Shown piece after piece: positions 6,583 through 14,828 of a stretch of DNA of 64,000 bases. The stretch's first letter is position 1. Each line of letters starts with the position of its first letter. The position numbers and the translations under genes were made by a program. Source of the DNA: Polyangium fumosum (GTDB lineage: Bacteria > Myxococcota_A > Polyangia > Polyangiales > Polyangiaceae); assembly GCF_005144585.1 (NCBI RefSeq), contig NZ_SSMQ01000028.1:1-64000 (forward strand), in the 5' to 3' direction. The notes beneath the pieces are model-generated. The model was given only the letters and a program-made list of their open reading frames with translations. It made no database searches and was not told where the DNA came from.

Positions 6583-8285
6583 GCCCTCTCCTCCTGGAAA
6601 AGCGAGAGCTCCGGCAACTTGCGCCCGATCGCGCTGCGAAGCGCCGGCGCCTGGAACGCCGCGCGCGAGACGGCCGCGAGCGCCGCGCGCCGCTCCGGCG
6701 GCCGCACGCTGCGCAGCGCATACCCGAGCAGCCCCACGAGCGGCTCCGCCTCGGCCGGATGTTCCACGATACGCGCCGCGATCTGCGAGAGCGCCGTGCG
6801 CTTCTGCTTCGAGCCGCGGTGCACCGCGAGGATCGTCGTCGCCCAGATCCGCTCGAGCGTCGCCGGACCGAGCGCCTTCTCCCGCTGCACGAGGTGCGCG
6901 AGCAAGAACGCGCGCACGTCGTCGTAGGGGCTCTCCGAGAGCGCCGACCAGAGCGCCGGATCATCCTTGAAGCGCACGTCGCGCTCGAAGAGCTGCAGGG
7001 CCTCGCGGCGCACGTCGTCGTAGCGCGCGTCCACGAGATCCCGGACGTGTGTCATGCGCGCCTCCTTGGCGGTCGAGAGGATCGACACGACCCACTTCGC
7101 CGCGGCCTCACGCACGCGCGGCGCGCGCGCCGTCGCGAGGCGCAACGTCGCCTCGATCGCCTTGATCCCAGCCGCCTTCTTGGTCATCGCCCAGTCGAGC
7201 CCGAGCTCGGCGACGGGCGCGACCGGCGAACACGCGAGGTCCACGCACTGATCGAGCGTGAGCCGCGCGGGCGAGACGTGCTTCTTGATGGCCTCGCAGA
7301 GGAAGCCGAGCGCCGTCGGGTTGTCGATCTGGAGCAGCTCCAGCCACTCGGCCACCGTGAGGCTCGAAATGCCCTCGGCCGTGCGCAGGAGATCGGCCGC
7401 GAAGATCTGCACCTCTTCGTTCGGGTTCGCGATGAGCGGGCGCAGGCGCGCCATCGTCAGCGCGCCGAGCTCACGCGCGTACCCGGCCTTGAGGAGCTCC
7501 ACCGCGAACACGCGCACCGTGCGGCCCTTCGCGCTCGTCACGAGCGCGAGCACGTCCTCGAAGCAGCCCTGCCACGCCTCGGGCCAGAGCGGCGCGGGGG
7601 CGAGCTCGGCGAGCGAGTGATCCTTCGCGACGCGGATGCCATCCGGGAGCCGATCGAGCGCGGCCGCGCCGTGGTAGAGCACGTGGAGCAAGCTCCACGC
7701 GTCGAGCAGGCGCTCGGGTTTGTCCAGATGATCGTCGCGGTAGAGCACGAGCGCCTTGCGGATCGCCTTGCCGTACCGGACGGGGTCCTTGCGCCCGACG
7801 TCGCGGAAGTAGCGCAGGACGCGGCGGCGCAGGTAGTTGCGCGTGGCCTTCGAGAAGTGCGGCGCGCTGTCGTTGCGGCCCCCGAAGTGGGCCGGGTGGT
7901 TGCCCGTGCCCACGAGGACACGCACCTTGCGCGACTGCTGGCTCGACCCGTCGTAGCGCGACTTCTCCACGAGCTTGCGCTGCACGAGCCTGTCGAAGGC
8001 GACCATGAAGTGGCCGAGGAGCTCGTCGTCGTGCGCCTTCTCGGCGAGCTTGAAGAGGCTCTTCACGAGCGGCCGGTGGTGCGGCCTGTCGCAGCCGTCG
8101 GCGATGTACGCGAGCAGCGTGCGGCGCGCGAAGGGCCGGCTGTCCTTGAGCCACCGTTCGGCGAGCGATTTGAGCTTCTTGCCGGCCGTGAGCGAGAGGA
8201 CCTCGTCGACGAAACGGTCGTCCCCCGACTCCCAGTATTCGTCGAGGAGCAGGTTCGATCCGGCCCTCGTGCGCGCGTTCGCCAT
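6579..8285 (-). CDS. HEAT/ARM-repeat-like retron accessory protein
   Basis: 568 residues and almost entirely predicted helical. It has repeated two-helix units such as the stretches around PNEEVQIFAADLLRTAEG, APRVREAAAKWVVSIL and YDDVRREALQLFER, the pattern of HEAT/ARM solenoids. It has no signal peptide or membrane segment, so it is cytoplasmic. It is the first gene of the minus-strand operon leading to the SWIM protein, the retron RNA and the RT. The ATG at 8285 (MANARTRAGS) is preferred over an upstream in-frame start at 8417, which would add a basic, shadow-like N-terminus. Solenoid proteins in retron systems are accessory components, possibly scaffolds for msDNA-protein complexes. The biochemical activity is unknown. 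Confidence 0.8.
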   Translation of the reverse strand: MANARTRAGSNLLLDEYWESGDDRFVDEVLSLTAGKKLKSLAERWLKDSRPFARRTLLAYIADGCDRPHHRPLVKSLFKLAEKAHDDELLGHFMVAFDRLVQRKLVEKSRYDGSSQQSRKVRVLVGTGNHPAHFGGRNDSAPHFSKATRNYLRRRVLRYFRDVGRKDPVRYGKAIRKALVLYRDDHLDKPERLLDAWSLLHVLYHGAAALDRLPDGIRVAKDHSLAELAPAPLWPEAWQGCFEDVLALVTSAKGRTVRVFAVELLKAGYARELGALTMARLRPLIANPNEEVQIFAADLLRTAEGISSLTVAEWLELLQIDNPTALGFLCEAIKKHVSPARLTLDQCVDLACSPVAPVAELGLDWAMTKKAAGIKAIEATLRLATARAPRVREAAAKWVVSILSTAKEARMTHVRDLVDARYDDVRREALQLFERDVRFKDDPALWSALSESPYDDVRAFLLAHLVQREKALGPATLERIWATTILAVHRGSKQKRTALSQIAARIVEHPAEAEPLVGLLGYALRSVRPPERRAALAAVSRAAFQAPALRSAIGRKLPELSLFQEERA

Positions 8286-8460
8286 GCGAGGGTCGAGACG
8301 ATAGGCAAGTCGGGCGCGCGAGGTCAAGGGGCACGGCCTTCGGGGCTCCACACCACGGACGCCGCCCCGCCCCTTTCCACCCCCGCTTTTAATCTTCCAC
8401 CCGAACGGTTCGTCCACGATCCGCGTTGAGCGCGCGCGATCAATCCTTTACCGTGGCTCC

Positions 8461-9810
8461 ATGAGAGCGCTTCGATTCTCACCCAGCACGCTTGCCATTC
8501 CTCTCGTCTCGCTCCTCGCCGCGGCCGGCTGCGGCGGCGGAGACGGCGATGCCGATCAACTCTTCACGAGCACGTCGAGCTCGAGCGGCGGCACGTCCGT
8601 GGGCGGCTCGGGCGGCGCCGGCGGGGACGGCGGCGGAATGGGCGGCACGGGCGGAGACGGCGGGAGCGGCGGCGCCGGCGGGGACGCCGGGGCGGGCGCC
8701 GGTGGAATGGGCGGCTCCGGTGGGACGGGCGGCTCCGGCGGCGGCGGGCCCGCGTGCGCGCCCGAGGGGCCGTTCGACGGCGCGCCCGTCGAGGCGCAGG
8801 CCGGGCAATGGACGTGGGTGCCGGTCCCCGAGGCGAAATGCCGGGGCGGCAGCTCCACCGGCTTCGGCGTCCGCATCAACCCGCAATCGACGAAGCTCGT
8901 CATTTTCCTCGAGGGCGGCGGCGCGTGCTTCAACGGCACGACGTGCAACCTGAACCCGAGCTCCTACGGGCAGAACAACTTCGACAACTGGAAAAACGGC
9001 GGCGGGAAGAACGGCATCTTCAGCACGGTGGAGGAAGAAAACGCCGTGAAGGACTGGAGCTTCGTCTACGTCCCCTATTGCACGGGCGACGTGCACGCCG
9101 GCAATGCCCCGGGCGCCGACGTGCCGGGCGGGCTCTCCCCCAAGGGCCAGCAGTTCGTCGGGTACGCGAACATCGGCCATTACCTGAAGCGCATCATCCC
9201 CACGTTCAAGAACGTGACCGAGGTCCTGCTCACCGGCGTGAGCGCGGGCGGGTTCGGCGCGTTCTACAATTACGACCGCGTGGCGCAGGCGTTTTGCCCC
9301 ACGCCCGTCGCGCTGATCGACGACTCGGGCCCCCCGATGGGCGACACCTACATGGCGCCCTGCCTCCAGAAGCGCTGGCGCGATCTCTACAACTTCCCGG
9401 ACACGCTCCCCGCCGACTGCGTCGAATGCACGCTCCCGAACGGCGGCGGCCTCGCCAATGCCTGGAAGCTCCTCGGGAAGAAATACCCCGAGGCCTCGCT
9501 CGGGCTCATCTCGTCCGACAAGGACAACACGATCTCGCAGTTTTACGGCTACGGGAAAAACGACTGCCAGAACATCGACGGCCTCTTCCCGACGGCGCTC
9601 TCCGGCGCCGAATACACCGCGGGCCTCGAGGAGATCCGCGAGAGCTTCCTCCAGCAATCACCCGCGTGGAGCAGCTATTACGTGAGCGCCACGACCCACA
9701 CCTATCTCGGCGGCAACGGCTATTACAACACCAACGTGGATGGAACGCCCATGTCCGAGTGGGTGAAGGGCATCGTCGACGGCGCCGCGGCCACCCACAT
9801 CGGGCCGTAG
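8461..9810 (+). CDS. Pectinacetylesterase-family lipoprotein (Notum-like esterase)
   Basis: 449 residues. The N-terminal signal with a lipobox ending AAAGC (Cys about 24) is followed by a roughly 70-residue Gly-rich linker (GGTGGDGG-like repeats), then a hydrolase domain. VIFLEGGGACFNG is the oxyanion-hole Gly-rich stretch. TGVSAGGFG carries the nucleophile Ser, and an Asp in ALIDDSGPP and a His in TTHTYLGG complete the triad seen in the PAE/Notum family (CE13-like). It probably deacetylates polysaccharide or other O-acylated substrates at the outer surface. The ATG at 8461 is divergent from the retron operon, with about 175 bp between starts that must hold both promoters. Confidence 0.88.
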   Translation: MRALRFSPSTLAIPLVSLLAAAGCGGGDGDADQLFTSTSSSSGGTSVGGSGGAGGDGGGMGGTGGDGGSGGAGGDAGAGAGGMGGSGGTGGSGGGGPACAPEGPFDGAPVEAQAGQWTWVPVPEAKCRGGSSTGFGVRINPQSTKLVIFLEGGGACFNGTTCNLNPSSYGQNNFDNWKNGGGKNGIFSTVEEENAVKDWSFVYVPYCTGDVHAGNAPGADVPGGLSPKGQQFVGYANIGHYLKRIIPTFKNVTEVLLTGVSAGGFGAFYNYDRVAQAFCPTPVALIDDSGPPMGDTYMAPCLQKRWRDLYNFPDTLPADCVECTLPNGGGLANAWKLLGKKYPEASLGLISSDKDNTISQFYGYGKNDCQNIDGLFPTALSGAEYTAGLEEIRESFLQQSPAWSSYYVSATTHTYLGGNGYYNTNVDGTPMSEWVKGIVDGAAATHIGP

Positions 9811-9892
9811 CGAAACGACACGCGGAGCAACTTTCCGCCCTTACCGAATTTTCCGGATGCCAGGGCCGGCGCCCTGGACTATGTTCCGCGGC

Positions 9893-10489
9893 ATGAACAG
9901 CACGCGCACCTATTTCCGCCGCGTCGCGGTCTACTGCGGGTCCTCCGGCGGCGTCGGGACCCATTACCTCGACGCCGCCCGCGCAGCCGGCGCCTTCCTC
10001 GCCGAGCGCGGCATCGACCTCGTCTACGGCGGCGGCCGCGTCGGCATGATGGGCGCCGTCGCCGAAGGCGCGCTCATGAAGGGCGGCCGGGTTTACGGCG
10101 TGATCCCCGAGAAGCTCAAAGCCCGCGAGCTCGCGCACGAGGGGCTGACGGAGCTCTTCATCGTCGATAGCATGCACGCCCGCAAGACCATGATGGCCTC
10201 CATGGCCGACGCCTTCGTCGCCCTGCCCGGCGGCTGGGGCACGCTCGAGGAGGTGTTCGAGGTCGTGACGTGGTCCCAGCTCAACTATCACAAGAAGCCG
10301 GTCGGCCTGCTCAACGTGCGCGGCTACTACGACCACCTCGTCGCGTTCCTCGATCACGCCATGACCGAGGGCTTCATCCGCCCCATTCACCGCCCGCTCT
10401 GCGCGTCGGCCGATACGATGGACGCGTTGCTCGACCGCCTCTCGAAGCTCCAGATCCCCGATATCGGCCGGTGGATCGACAAACCTTGA
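9893..10489 (+). CDS. LOG-family protein (TIGR00730-type nucleotide phosphoribohydrolase)
   Basis: 198 residues. It contains GGGRVGMMG and PGGWGTLEE, the two diagnostic motifs of the LOG (lonely guy) family, which cleaves nucleoside 5'-monophosphates between base and ribose 5-phosphate (cytokinin-activating type in plants; purine/pyrimidine nucleotide hydrolases in bacteria). The N-terminal AVYCGSSGG is the usual Rossmann-like first strand. The start at 9893 (MNSTRTYF) is preferred over the ATG at 9857 because the family begins shortly before the first strand. It is cytoplasmic. The next gene starts 35 bases downstream and may be co-transcribed. Confidence 0.92.
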   Translation: MNSTRTYFRRVAVYCGSSGGVGTHYLDAARAAGAFLAERGIDLVYGGGRVGMMGAVAEGALMKGGRVYGVIPEKLKARELAHEGLTELFIVDSMHARKTMMASMADAFVALPGGWGTLEEVFEVVTWSQLNYHKKPVGLLNVRGYYDHLVAFLDHAMTEGFIRPIHRPLCASADTMDALLDRLSKLQIPDIGRWIDKP

Positions 10490-10523
10490 ACCACCCCCGC
10501 CCGCGCCCCACACCTCCGCCCCG

Positions 10524-11810
10524 ATGACCGACGAACGAAAGATCCCGGAAGGACGCCTGGGAAGGCTCGCGCGGCTCGCCGCCGTCGGGGCGCGCACGGG
10601 CGCGAGCTTGATCCGCGGGACATCGGCCGCCGACGCCGCCGCGAGCAAGGCCGCGGAGATGCTCGGCACGCTGCGTGGCCTCGCCGCCAAGGCCGGCCAG
10701 ATGGCGAGTTACGTGGACGGCATGGTCCCCGAGGGGCAACGCGAGGCCTACGAGACGGCCATGCGCAAGCTCCGGAACGCCGCGCCGACCTCGTCCCCCG
10801 CCGCCATCCGCGCGCGGGTCGAGGAGGACCTCGGGGCGCCGATCGACAAACTCTTCGCCGAATGGGACGAGCAGCCGTTCGCGAGCGCCTCGATCGGCCA
10901 GGTGCACCGCGCGCGGCTCGACGACGGGCGCGAGGTCGCCGTGAAGGTGCAGCACCCGGGCATCGAAAAGGCCGTCGAGAGCGACCTCGAGAATGCCGAT
11001 GTCCTCGGCGGCATGGTCGCGGTGCTCGGGCCGAAGCGCCTGGAGCCCAAGGCCGTGCTCGCCGAGCTCCGGGCGCGCTTCCTGGAGGAGCTCGATTACG
11101 AGCTCGAAGCCCGGAGGCAACGCGCGTTCACGGCGCTGCACGCAGGTGATCCGGCGATCCGTATTCCCGAGGTCATCCTCGAACGATCGAGCAAGCGCGT
11201 GCTCACGAGCGAGCTCGTGCACGGAAAAGCCCTGGAAGAGGCCTGCGAGGCGGACCTCGTGATCCGGGAGCGGTATGCCGACACGCTCTGGCGGTTCGTC
11301 TTCAAGGGCAACCTCGTCGGCGGCATGTTCAACGCCGACCCGCACCCGGGCAATTACCTGTTCCAGGACGACGGCTCGATCATCTTCCTCGATTTCGGCT
11401 GCGTGCAGCCCATCGAGGGCGAGCGGCTCACGCTCGCGCGAAACCTCCACCTCGCGGCCTTGCGCCGGGACGAAGAGGCGTTCGGCGAGATCGCCACGAA
11501 GATCCTGCTCACGGAGGGCGGGGTCTACGAGCGAATGGCGGTCGCGTACTCGCGCCGCTGCTTCGAGCCGATCTTCGGCTCGCCCTACCGGATCACGCGG
11601 GCGTACGCGGCGAGCCTGGTCGAGGGCATCAAGGAGATGAAAAACGAGGTGCTGTTCAAGAAGGACGGCAACTTCGTGCAGCTCCCGCCCGGCATGCTCT
11701 TCATGAACCGGCTGCAGTTCGGCTTTTATTCGGTCCTCGCGCGCCTCGACGTGAGCCTCGATTACGCGGCCGTGGAGGAGACGTTCCTGCGCGAGGCGGG
11801 GTTCGTCTGA
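10524..11810 (+). CDS. AarF/ABC1/UbiB-type atypical kinase
   Basis: 428 residues. The N-terminal KAGQ motif (LAAKAGQMAS), an Ala-rich loop in place of the Gly-rich loop (ASASIGQVH), VAVKVQHPG with the ATP-binding Lys, FNADPHPGNY and FLDFGCVQ are the ordered signatures of the UbiB/ADCK family. Members have ATPase activity and support isoprenoid lipid (ubiquinone or menaquinone) metabolism or membrane functions. No obvious C-terminal membrane hairpin is seen, unlike E. coli UbiB, so the exact role is uncertain. The stop overlaps an upstream start possibility of the next gene. Confidence 0.9.
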   Translation: MTDERKIPEGRLGRLARLAAVGARTGASLIRGTSAADAAASKAAEMLGTLRGLAAKAGQMASYVDGMVPEGQREAYETAMRKLRNAAPTSSPAAIRARVEEDLGAPIDKLFAEWDEQPFASASIGQVHRARLDDGREVAVKVQHPGIEKAVESDLENADVLGGMVAVLGPKRLEPKAVLAELRARFLEELDYELEARRQRAFTALHAGDPAIRIPEVILERSSKRVLTSELVHGKALEEACEADLVIRERYADTLWRFVFKGNLVGGMFNADPHPGNYLFQDDGSIIFLDFGCVQPIEGERLTLARNLHLAALRRDEEAFGEIATKILLTEGGVYERMAVAYSRRCFEPIFGSPYRITRAYAASLVEGIKEMKNEVLFKKDGNFVQLPPGMLFMNRLQFGFYSVLARLDVSLDYAAVEETFLREAGFV

Positions 11811-11863
11811 TGCTGGGCCGTTGCGAGACGCGCCCTTTGGCTTATCCTCCGCCGAGGTCCGTG

Positions 11864-12448
11864 ATGCCCAGGCTCTCCCTCTCCTTCGTCGCGCTCGCCC
11901 TCCTCGCGCCGGCCTCCTGCGGGTACGAGGAGCCGAACATGCCCTCCCAGGAGGCGCTCTACGACGAGCCCGGGAGGCCGAACGACTTCTTCCTGCAGGG
12001 CTCGGGCGGGCACGTCGTCCACGCGACGATCGGCGAGGGGACGGCGATCGGGCCGGTCGTGAACGTCGGCCTCTACGCCGAGGACGACGGCAAGGCCCTG
12101 CGCGGCCTCGTGCTCGGCAAGACGCTGAGCGCCTCCGTCCGCGGCGCCGAGGTCGAGGGGCTGTGGGGCGCGGAGCCCCTGCGGCTCCGCGTGACGCGCG
12201 TGGAGAAGCGGCAGCACGTCGAGGGGCTGCTCCGCGGACGCATCACCGATCTCTGGATCGGGTCCGAGGCGCTCACCGGGACCGTCGGCCTCTGCGGGTT
12301 CGATCTCGCGCGGCGCGGGCACATTTACGAAGGGTCGCTACGTTGTGGGGGTTCGATGGAGCTCGTGAGCGTCCGGATCCCCGAGACGTTCGCCGGCTGG
12401 GGCGAGACCGCCTCGGCCGTGATGGTGGCCATGCTCCTGACTGGCTGA
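11864..12448 (+). CDS. Putative lipoprotein of unknown function
   Basis: 194 residues starting MPRLSLSF with a hydrophobic stretch and lipobox APASC (Cys about 19). The mature part is compact and beta-rich by appearance, with a segment of alternating Val/Gly (VVNVGLYAEDDG, VGLCGFDLAR). I recognise no family. It follows the AarF-like gene closely on the same strand. The start at 11864 is chosen because the signal peptide begins there; an in-frame ATG at 11810 would prepend non-signal sequence. Confidence 0.6.
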   Translation: MPRLSLSFVALALLAPASCGYEEPNMPSQEALYDEPGRPNDFFLQGSGGHVVHATIGEGTAIGPVVNVGLYAEDDGKALRGLVLGKTLSASVRGAEVEGLWGAEPLRLRVTRVEKRQHVEGLLRGRITDLWIGSEALTGTVGLCGFDLARRGHIYEGSLRCGGSMELVSVRIPETFAGWGETASAVMVAMLLTG

Positions 12449-12614
12449 ACGCCCGCACATCATTCGTATTCGACGGCTGGGATGGTTCCCTCGCCCGCGA
12501 TTCTTTTGTGCGCCCCCCTTTCGGAGGCGCGAGGGATGCTTATGTTCCCCAATCCCGGCGAGCACCACCCTCCGCCGCGTCTTCGCCGGGCAGGACGCGG
12601 GTCTGGAGACCACA

Positions 12615-13919
12615 TTGAACAAACTCAGGATCGCGGGCCCCGCGAAGGAGCCCGCACGCACGCGTCGTCCGCGCACGCGCAAGGCCCCCACGCCCCCGGC
12701 GCCTCGCGCGGCTCCGATCCAGGACGCGACCGATCTCTATCTGCGGGGGCTCGAAGCAAGCCAGCCGCTCACGCGCGAGGCCGAGGCCGAGCTCGGGCGT
12801 CGTATCGTGGACGCCGAGCGCGACGCGCTGTCCGCGCTCGTACGCTCCTCCGCGAGCGTGCACGCGCTCGCCGCGATGGCGGCGGAAATTCAGTCTGGCC
12901 AGACAAACCCGCGGGATCTCCTCCTCAACGGGGAGGCCCCGGACGCGGCGGACAGCACGCGCCGCCTCGTCGACGCGCTCGAACGGGCGCGCGCGCTCGC
13001 CGAAGGGCCGGAGAGCGACGCCGCGCTGCCCACGGATCTCGCGGATGCCTTCGACGCGCTCCGGGTCGACCCGACGTTCGTCGAGCGCCTCGATCAGGCG
13101 CTCGTGGCCCGCGCGAAGGCCACCCACGCCGAGGAGCTGGCGCGCATCGAAGAGGCGCGTGATCGCTCCGCAAAGGCGCGGGCGCGGGCGGCGCACGAGA
13201 AGGGCGAGCTCGTCCGGGCGAACCTGCGCCTCGTCGTCGCGACGGCGCGCCATTATTCGAACCGCGGCGTCCCCCTGCTCGACCTCGTGCAGGAGGGCAA
13301 CCTTGGCCTCATCCGGGCCGCCGACAAGTTCGACTATTCACGCGGGTATCGGTTCGGCACGTATGCGGCGTGGTGGATCCGGCAATCCATCGAGCGGGCG
13401 CTCCTCTACCAAGGCAAGGACGTGCGCATGCCGGTGCACCTCACGGCGAGCCGGCGGCGGGTCCTCGGCGCGGAGCGGGCGCTCTCGCAGAAAAACGCGC
13501 GATTGCCCTCGCAGGAGGAGATCGCGGAGAGTTCGGGCGTGCCGCTCGACAAGGTCCAGGCGGTCCGCGCGCTCTCGTTCATGCCGGTCAGCCTCGACGC
13601 GCCCATGGGCGATGAGGGCGATTTCCGCTTCGGCGACACCCTGGCGAGCGAGACGGACGCGCCCGACGAGGCGCTCGCGCGGACGCGCATGCGCGAGGCC
13701 ACGAGCGAGATGCTGGAGACGCTCACGCCCCGCGAGCGTGAGGTCCTGCGGCTCCGTTATGGGCTGACGGGCGAGGACGACCATACCTTGGAGCAGATCG
13801 GCCGCTCGTTCTCGCTGAGCCGCGAGCGAATTCGGCAGATCGAGTCGAAGGCGCTGGAAAAACTCCGCACCTGGTCCGAGGAGCGGGGGCTCGGTTCTTA
13901 TCTCGAAGGTTTGCGCTGA
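12615..13919 (+). CDS. RNA polymerase sigma-70 family factor (RpoD-like group)
   Basis: 434 residues. Region 1.2 (DLYLRGLEASQPLT), region 2 (ANLRLVVATARHYSNRG, LDLVQEGNLGLIRAADKF, YAAWWIRQSIERAL), region 3 and region 4.2 (HTLEQIGRSFSLSRERIRQIE) are all present, so it recognises -10 and -35 elements. A group-1-type acidic region 1.1 is missing, and the Arg/Pro-rich N-terminus is short, favouring an alternative or group 2 sigma over the housekeeping factor. The start is TTG at 12615 with GGAG about seven bases upstream; no better ATG/GTG is seen in frame. No anti-sigma gene is adjacent. Confidence 0.9.
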   Translation: MNKLRIAGPAKEPARTRRPRTRKAPTPPAPRAAPIQDATDLYLRGLEASQPLTREAEAELGRRIVDAERDALSALVRSSASVHALAAMAAEIQSGQTNPRDLLLNGEAPDAADSTRRLVDALERARALAEGPESDAALPTDLADAFDALRVDPTFVERLDQALVARAKATHAEELARIEEARDRSAKARARAAHEKGELVRANLRLVVATARHYSNRGVPLLDLVQEGNLGLIRAADKFDYSRGYRFGTYAAWWIRQSIERALLYQGKDVRMPVHLTASRRRVLGAERALSQKNARLPSQEEIAESSGVPLDKVQAVRALSFMPVSLDAPMGDEGDFRFGDTLASETDAPDEALARTRMREATSEMLETLTPREREVLRLRYGLTGEDDHTLEQIGRSFSLSRERIRQIESKALEKLRTWSEERGLGSYLEGLR

Positions 13920-13949
13920 AGGCCGAGCTCGTCCATCGAGGGCGGGCCT

Positions 13950-14753
13950 TCAGCGCTTCGCCCGCAGATTCACGCCGAAGCTGATGAGCTTGCGGAACGA
14001 GCTCGGCAACGCGCGCTTCATCCTCCAGAGCCAGCGCGCGTCGGCCATGGGCACCGCATACAGCTCGTCGTGCTCCACGGCCGCGAGCGCCGCGAGGACC
14101 ACCTCCTCGACCGGGCGCCCGCCCGCCATGAGCTGGTCTGCCATGGTGCGGGTCTCTTGATCCGCGAAGCGACCCGAATTCACGATGTCTGTCTTGAAAA
14201 ACGTCGGACAGAGGACGGTCACGCCCACGCCCGTGCCGTCGAGCTCCACGGCCAAGGTCTCCGAGATCGCGATGACGCCCGCCTTCGCGGCGTTGTAGGC
14301 GGCCATGCGCGGCGCGCACAAAAGGCCTGCGGCGGAGGCGACATTGAGGATGTGGCCGGCGCCCTGCTTTTTCATGCGGGGAACGAAGGTGTGGCAGCCG
14401 TGGATCACGCCGAAGAGATCGACCTCGATCGTCCAGCGCCAATCCGCGAGCGAGAGGTCCCCGACGAGCCCGCCGCTGCTGACGCCGGCGTTGTTGACCA
14501 GGAGGTCGACGGGGCCCTCGCAAGCGTTCGCGAGCGCCTCCACGTCCTCGATTTTCGTCACGTCGCAGCCGAGCGCCGTGGCCGAGGCGACGCCGCGGGC
14601 GCGGGCGAGGCGGGCCGTCTCCTCCGCCGCGCCGGGCTGAATGTCGGAGAGCACGAGCCGCCCGCCGCGCGCCGCGAGCTCCAGCGCGAGCGCGCGGCCG
14701 AAGCCGCCCCCTGCCCCGGTGATGACGCTGCATCCCGATGATCGAAGTCCCAT
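13950..14753 (-). CDS. Short-chain dehydrogenase/reductase (SDR)
   Basis: 267 residues. The Rossmann motif TGAGGGFGRA near the N-terminus, NNAGVSSGG, a catalytic Ser region (NVASAAG) and YNAAKAG (YxxxK) are the classical SDR set. It uses NAD(P)H to oxidise or reduce an alcohol or ketone. The ATG at 14753 has GAGGAG nine bases upstream, which decides the start against a longer frame. It lies 75 bp downstream of, and is co-directional with, the Baeyer-Villiger-type monooxygenase. The two probably act in one oxidative pathway under the nearby TetR regulator. Confidence 0.9.
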   Translation of the reverse strand: MGLRSSGCSVITGAGGGFGRALALELAARGGRLVLSDIQPGAAEETARLARARGVASATALGCDVTKIEDVEALANACEGPVDLLVNNAGVSSGGLVGDLSLADWRWTIEVDLFGVIHGCHTFVPRMKKQGAGHILNVASAAGLLCAPRMAAYNAAKAGVIAISETLAVELDGTGVGVTVLCPTFFKTDIVNSGRFADQETRTMADQLMAGGRPVEEVVLAALAAVEHDELYAVPMADARWLWRMKRALPSSFRKLISFGVNLRAKR

Positions 14754-14828
14754 GAAGTTCTCCTCGTCCTCGTCTCGTGATCTCGTGCCCGCATGAAAAC
14801 CCGACCCGCGCCGATCCGTCAATGGCGC

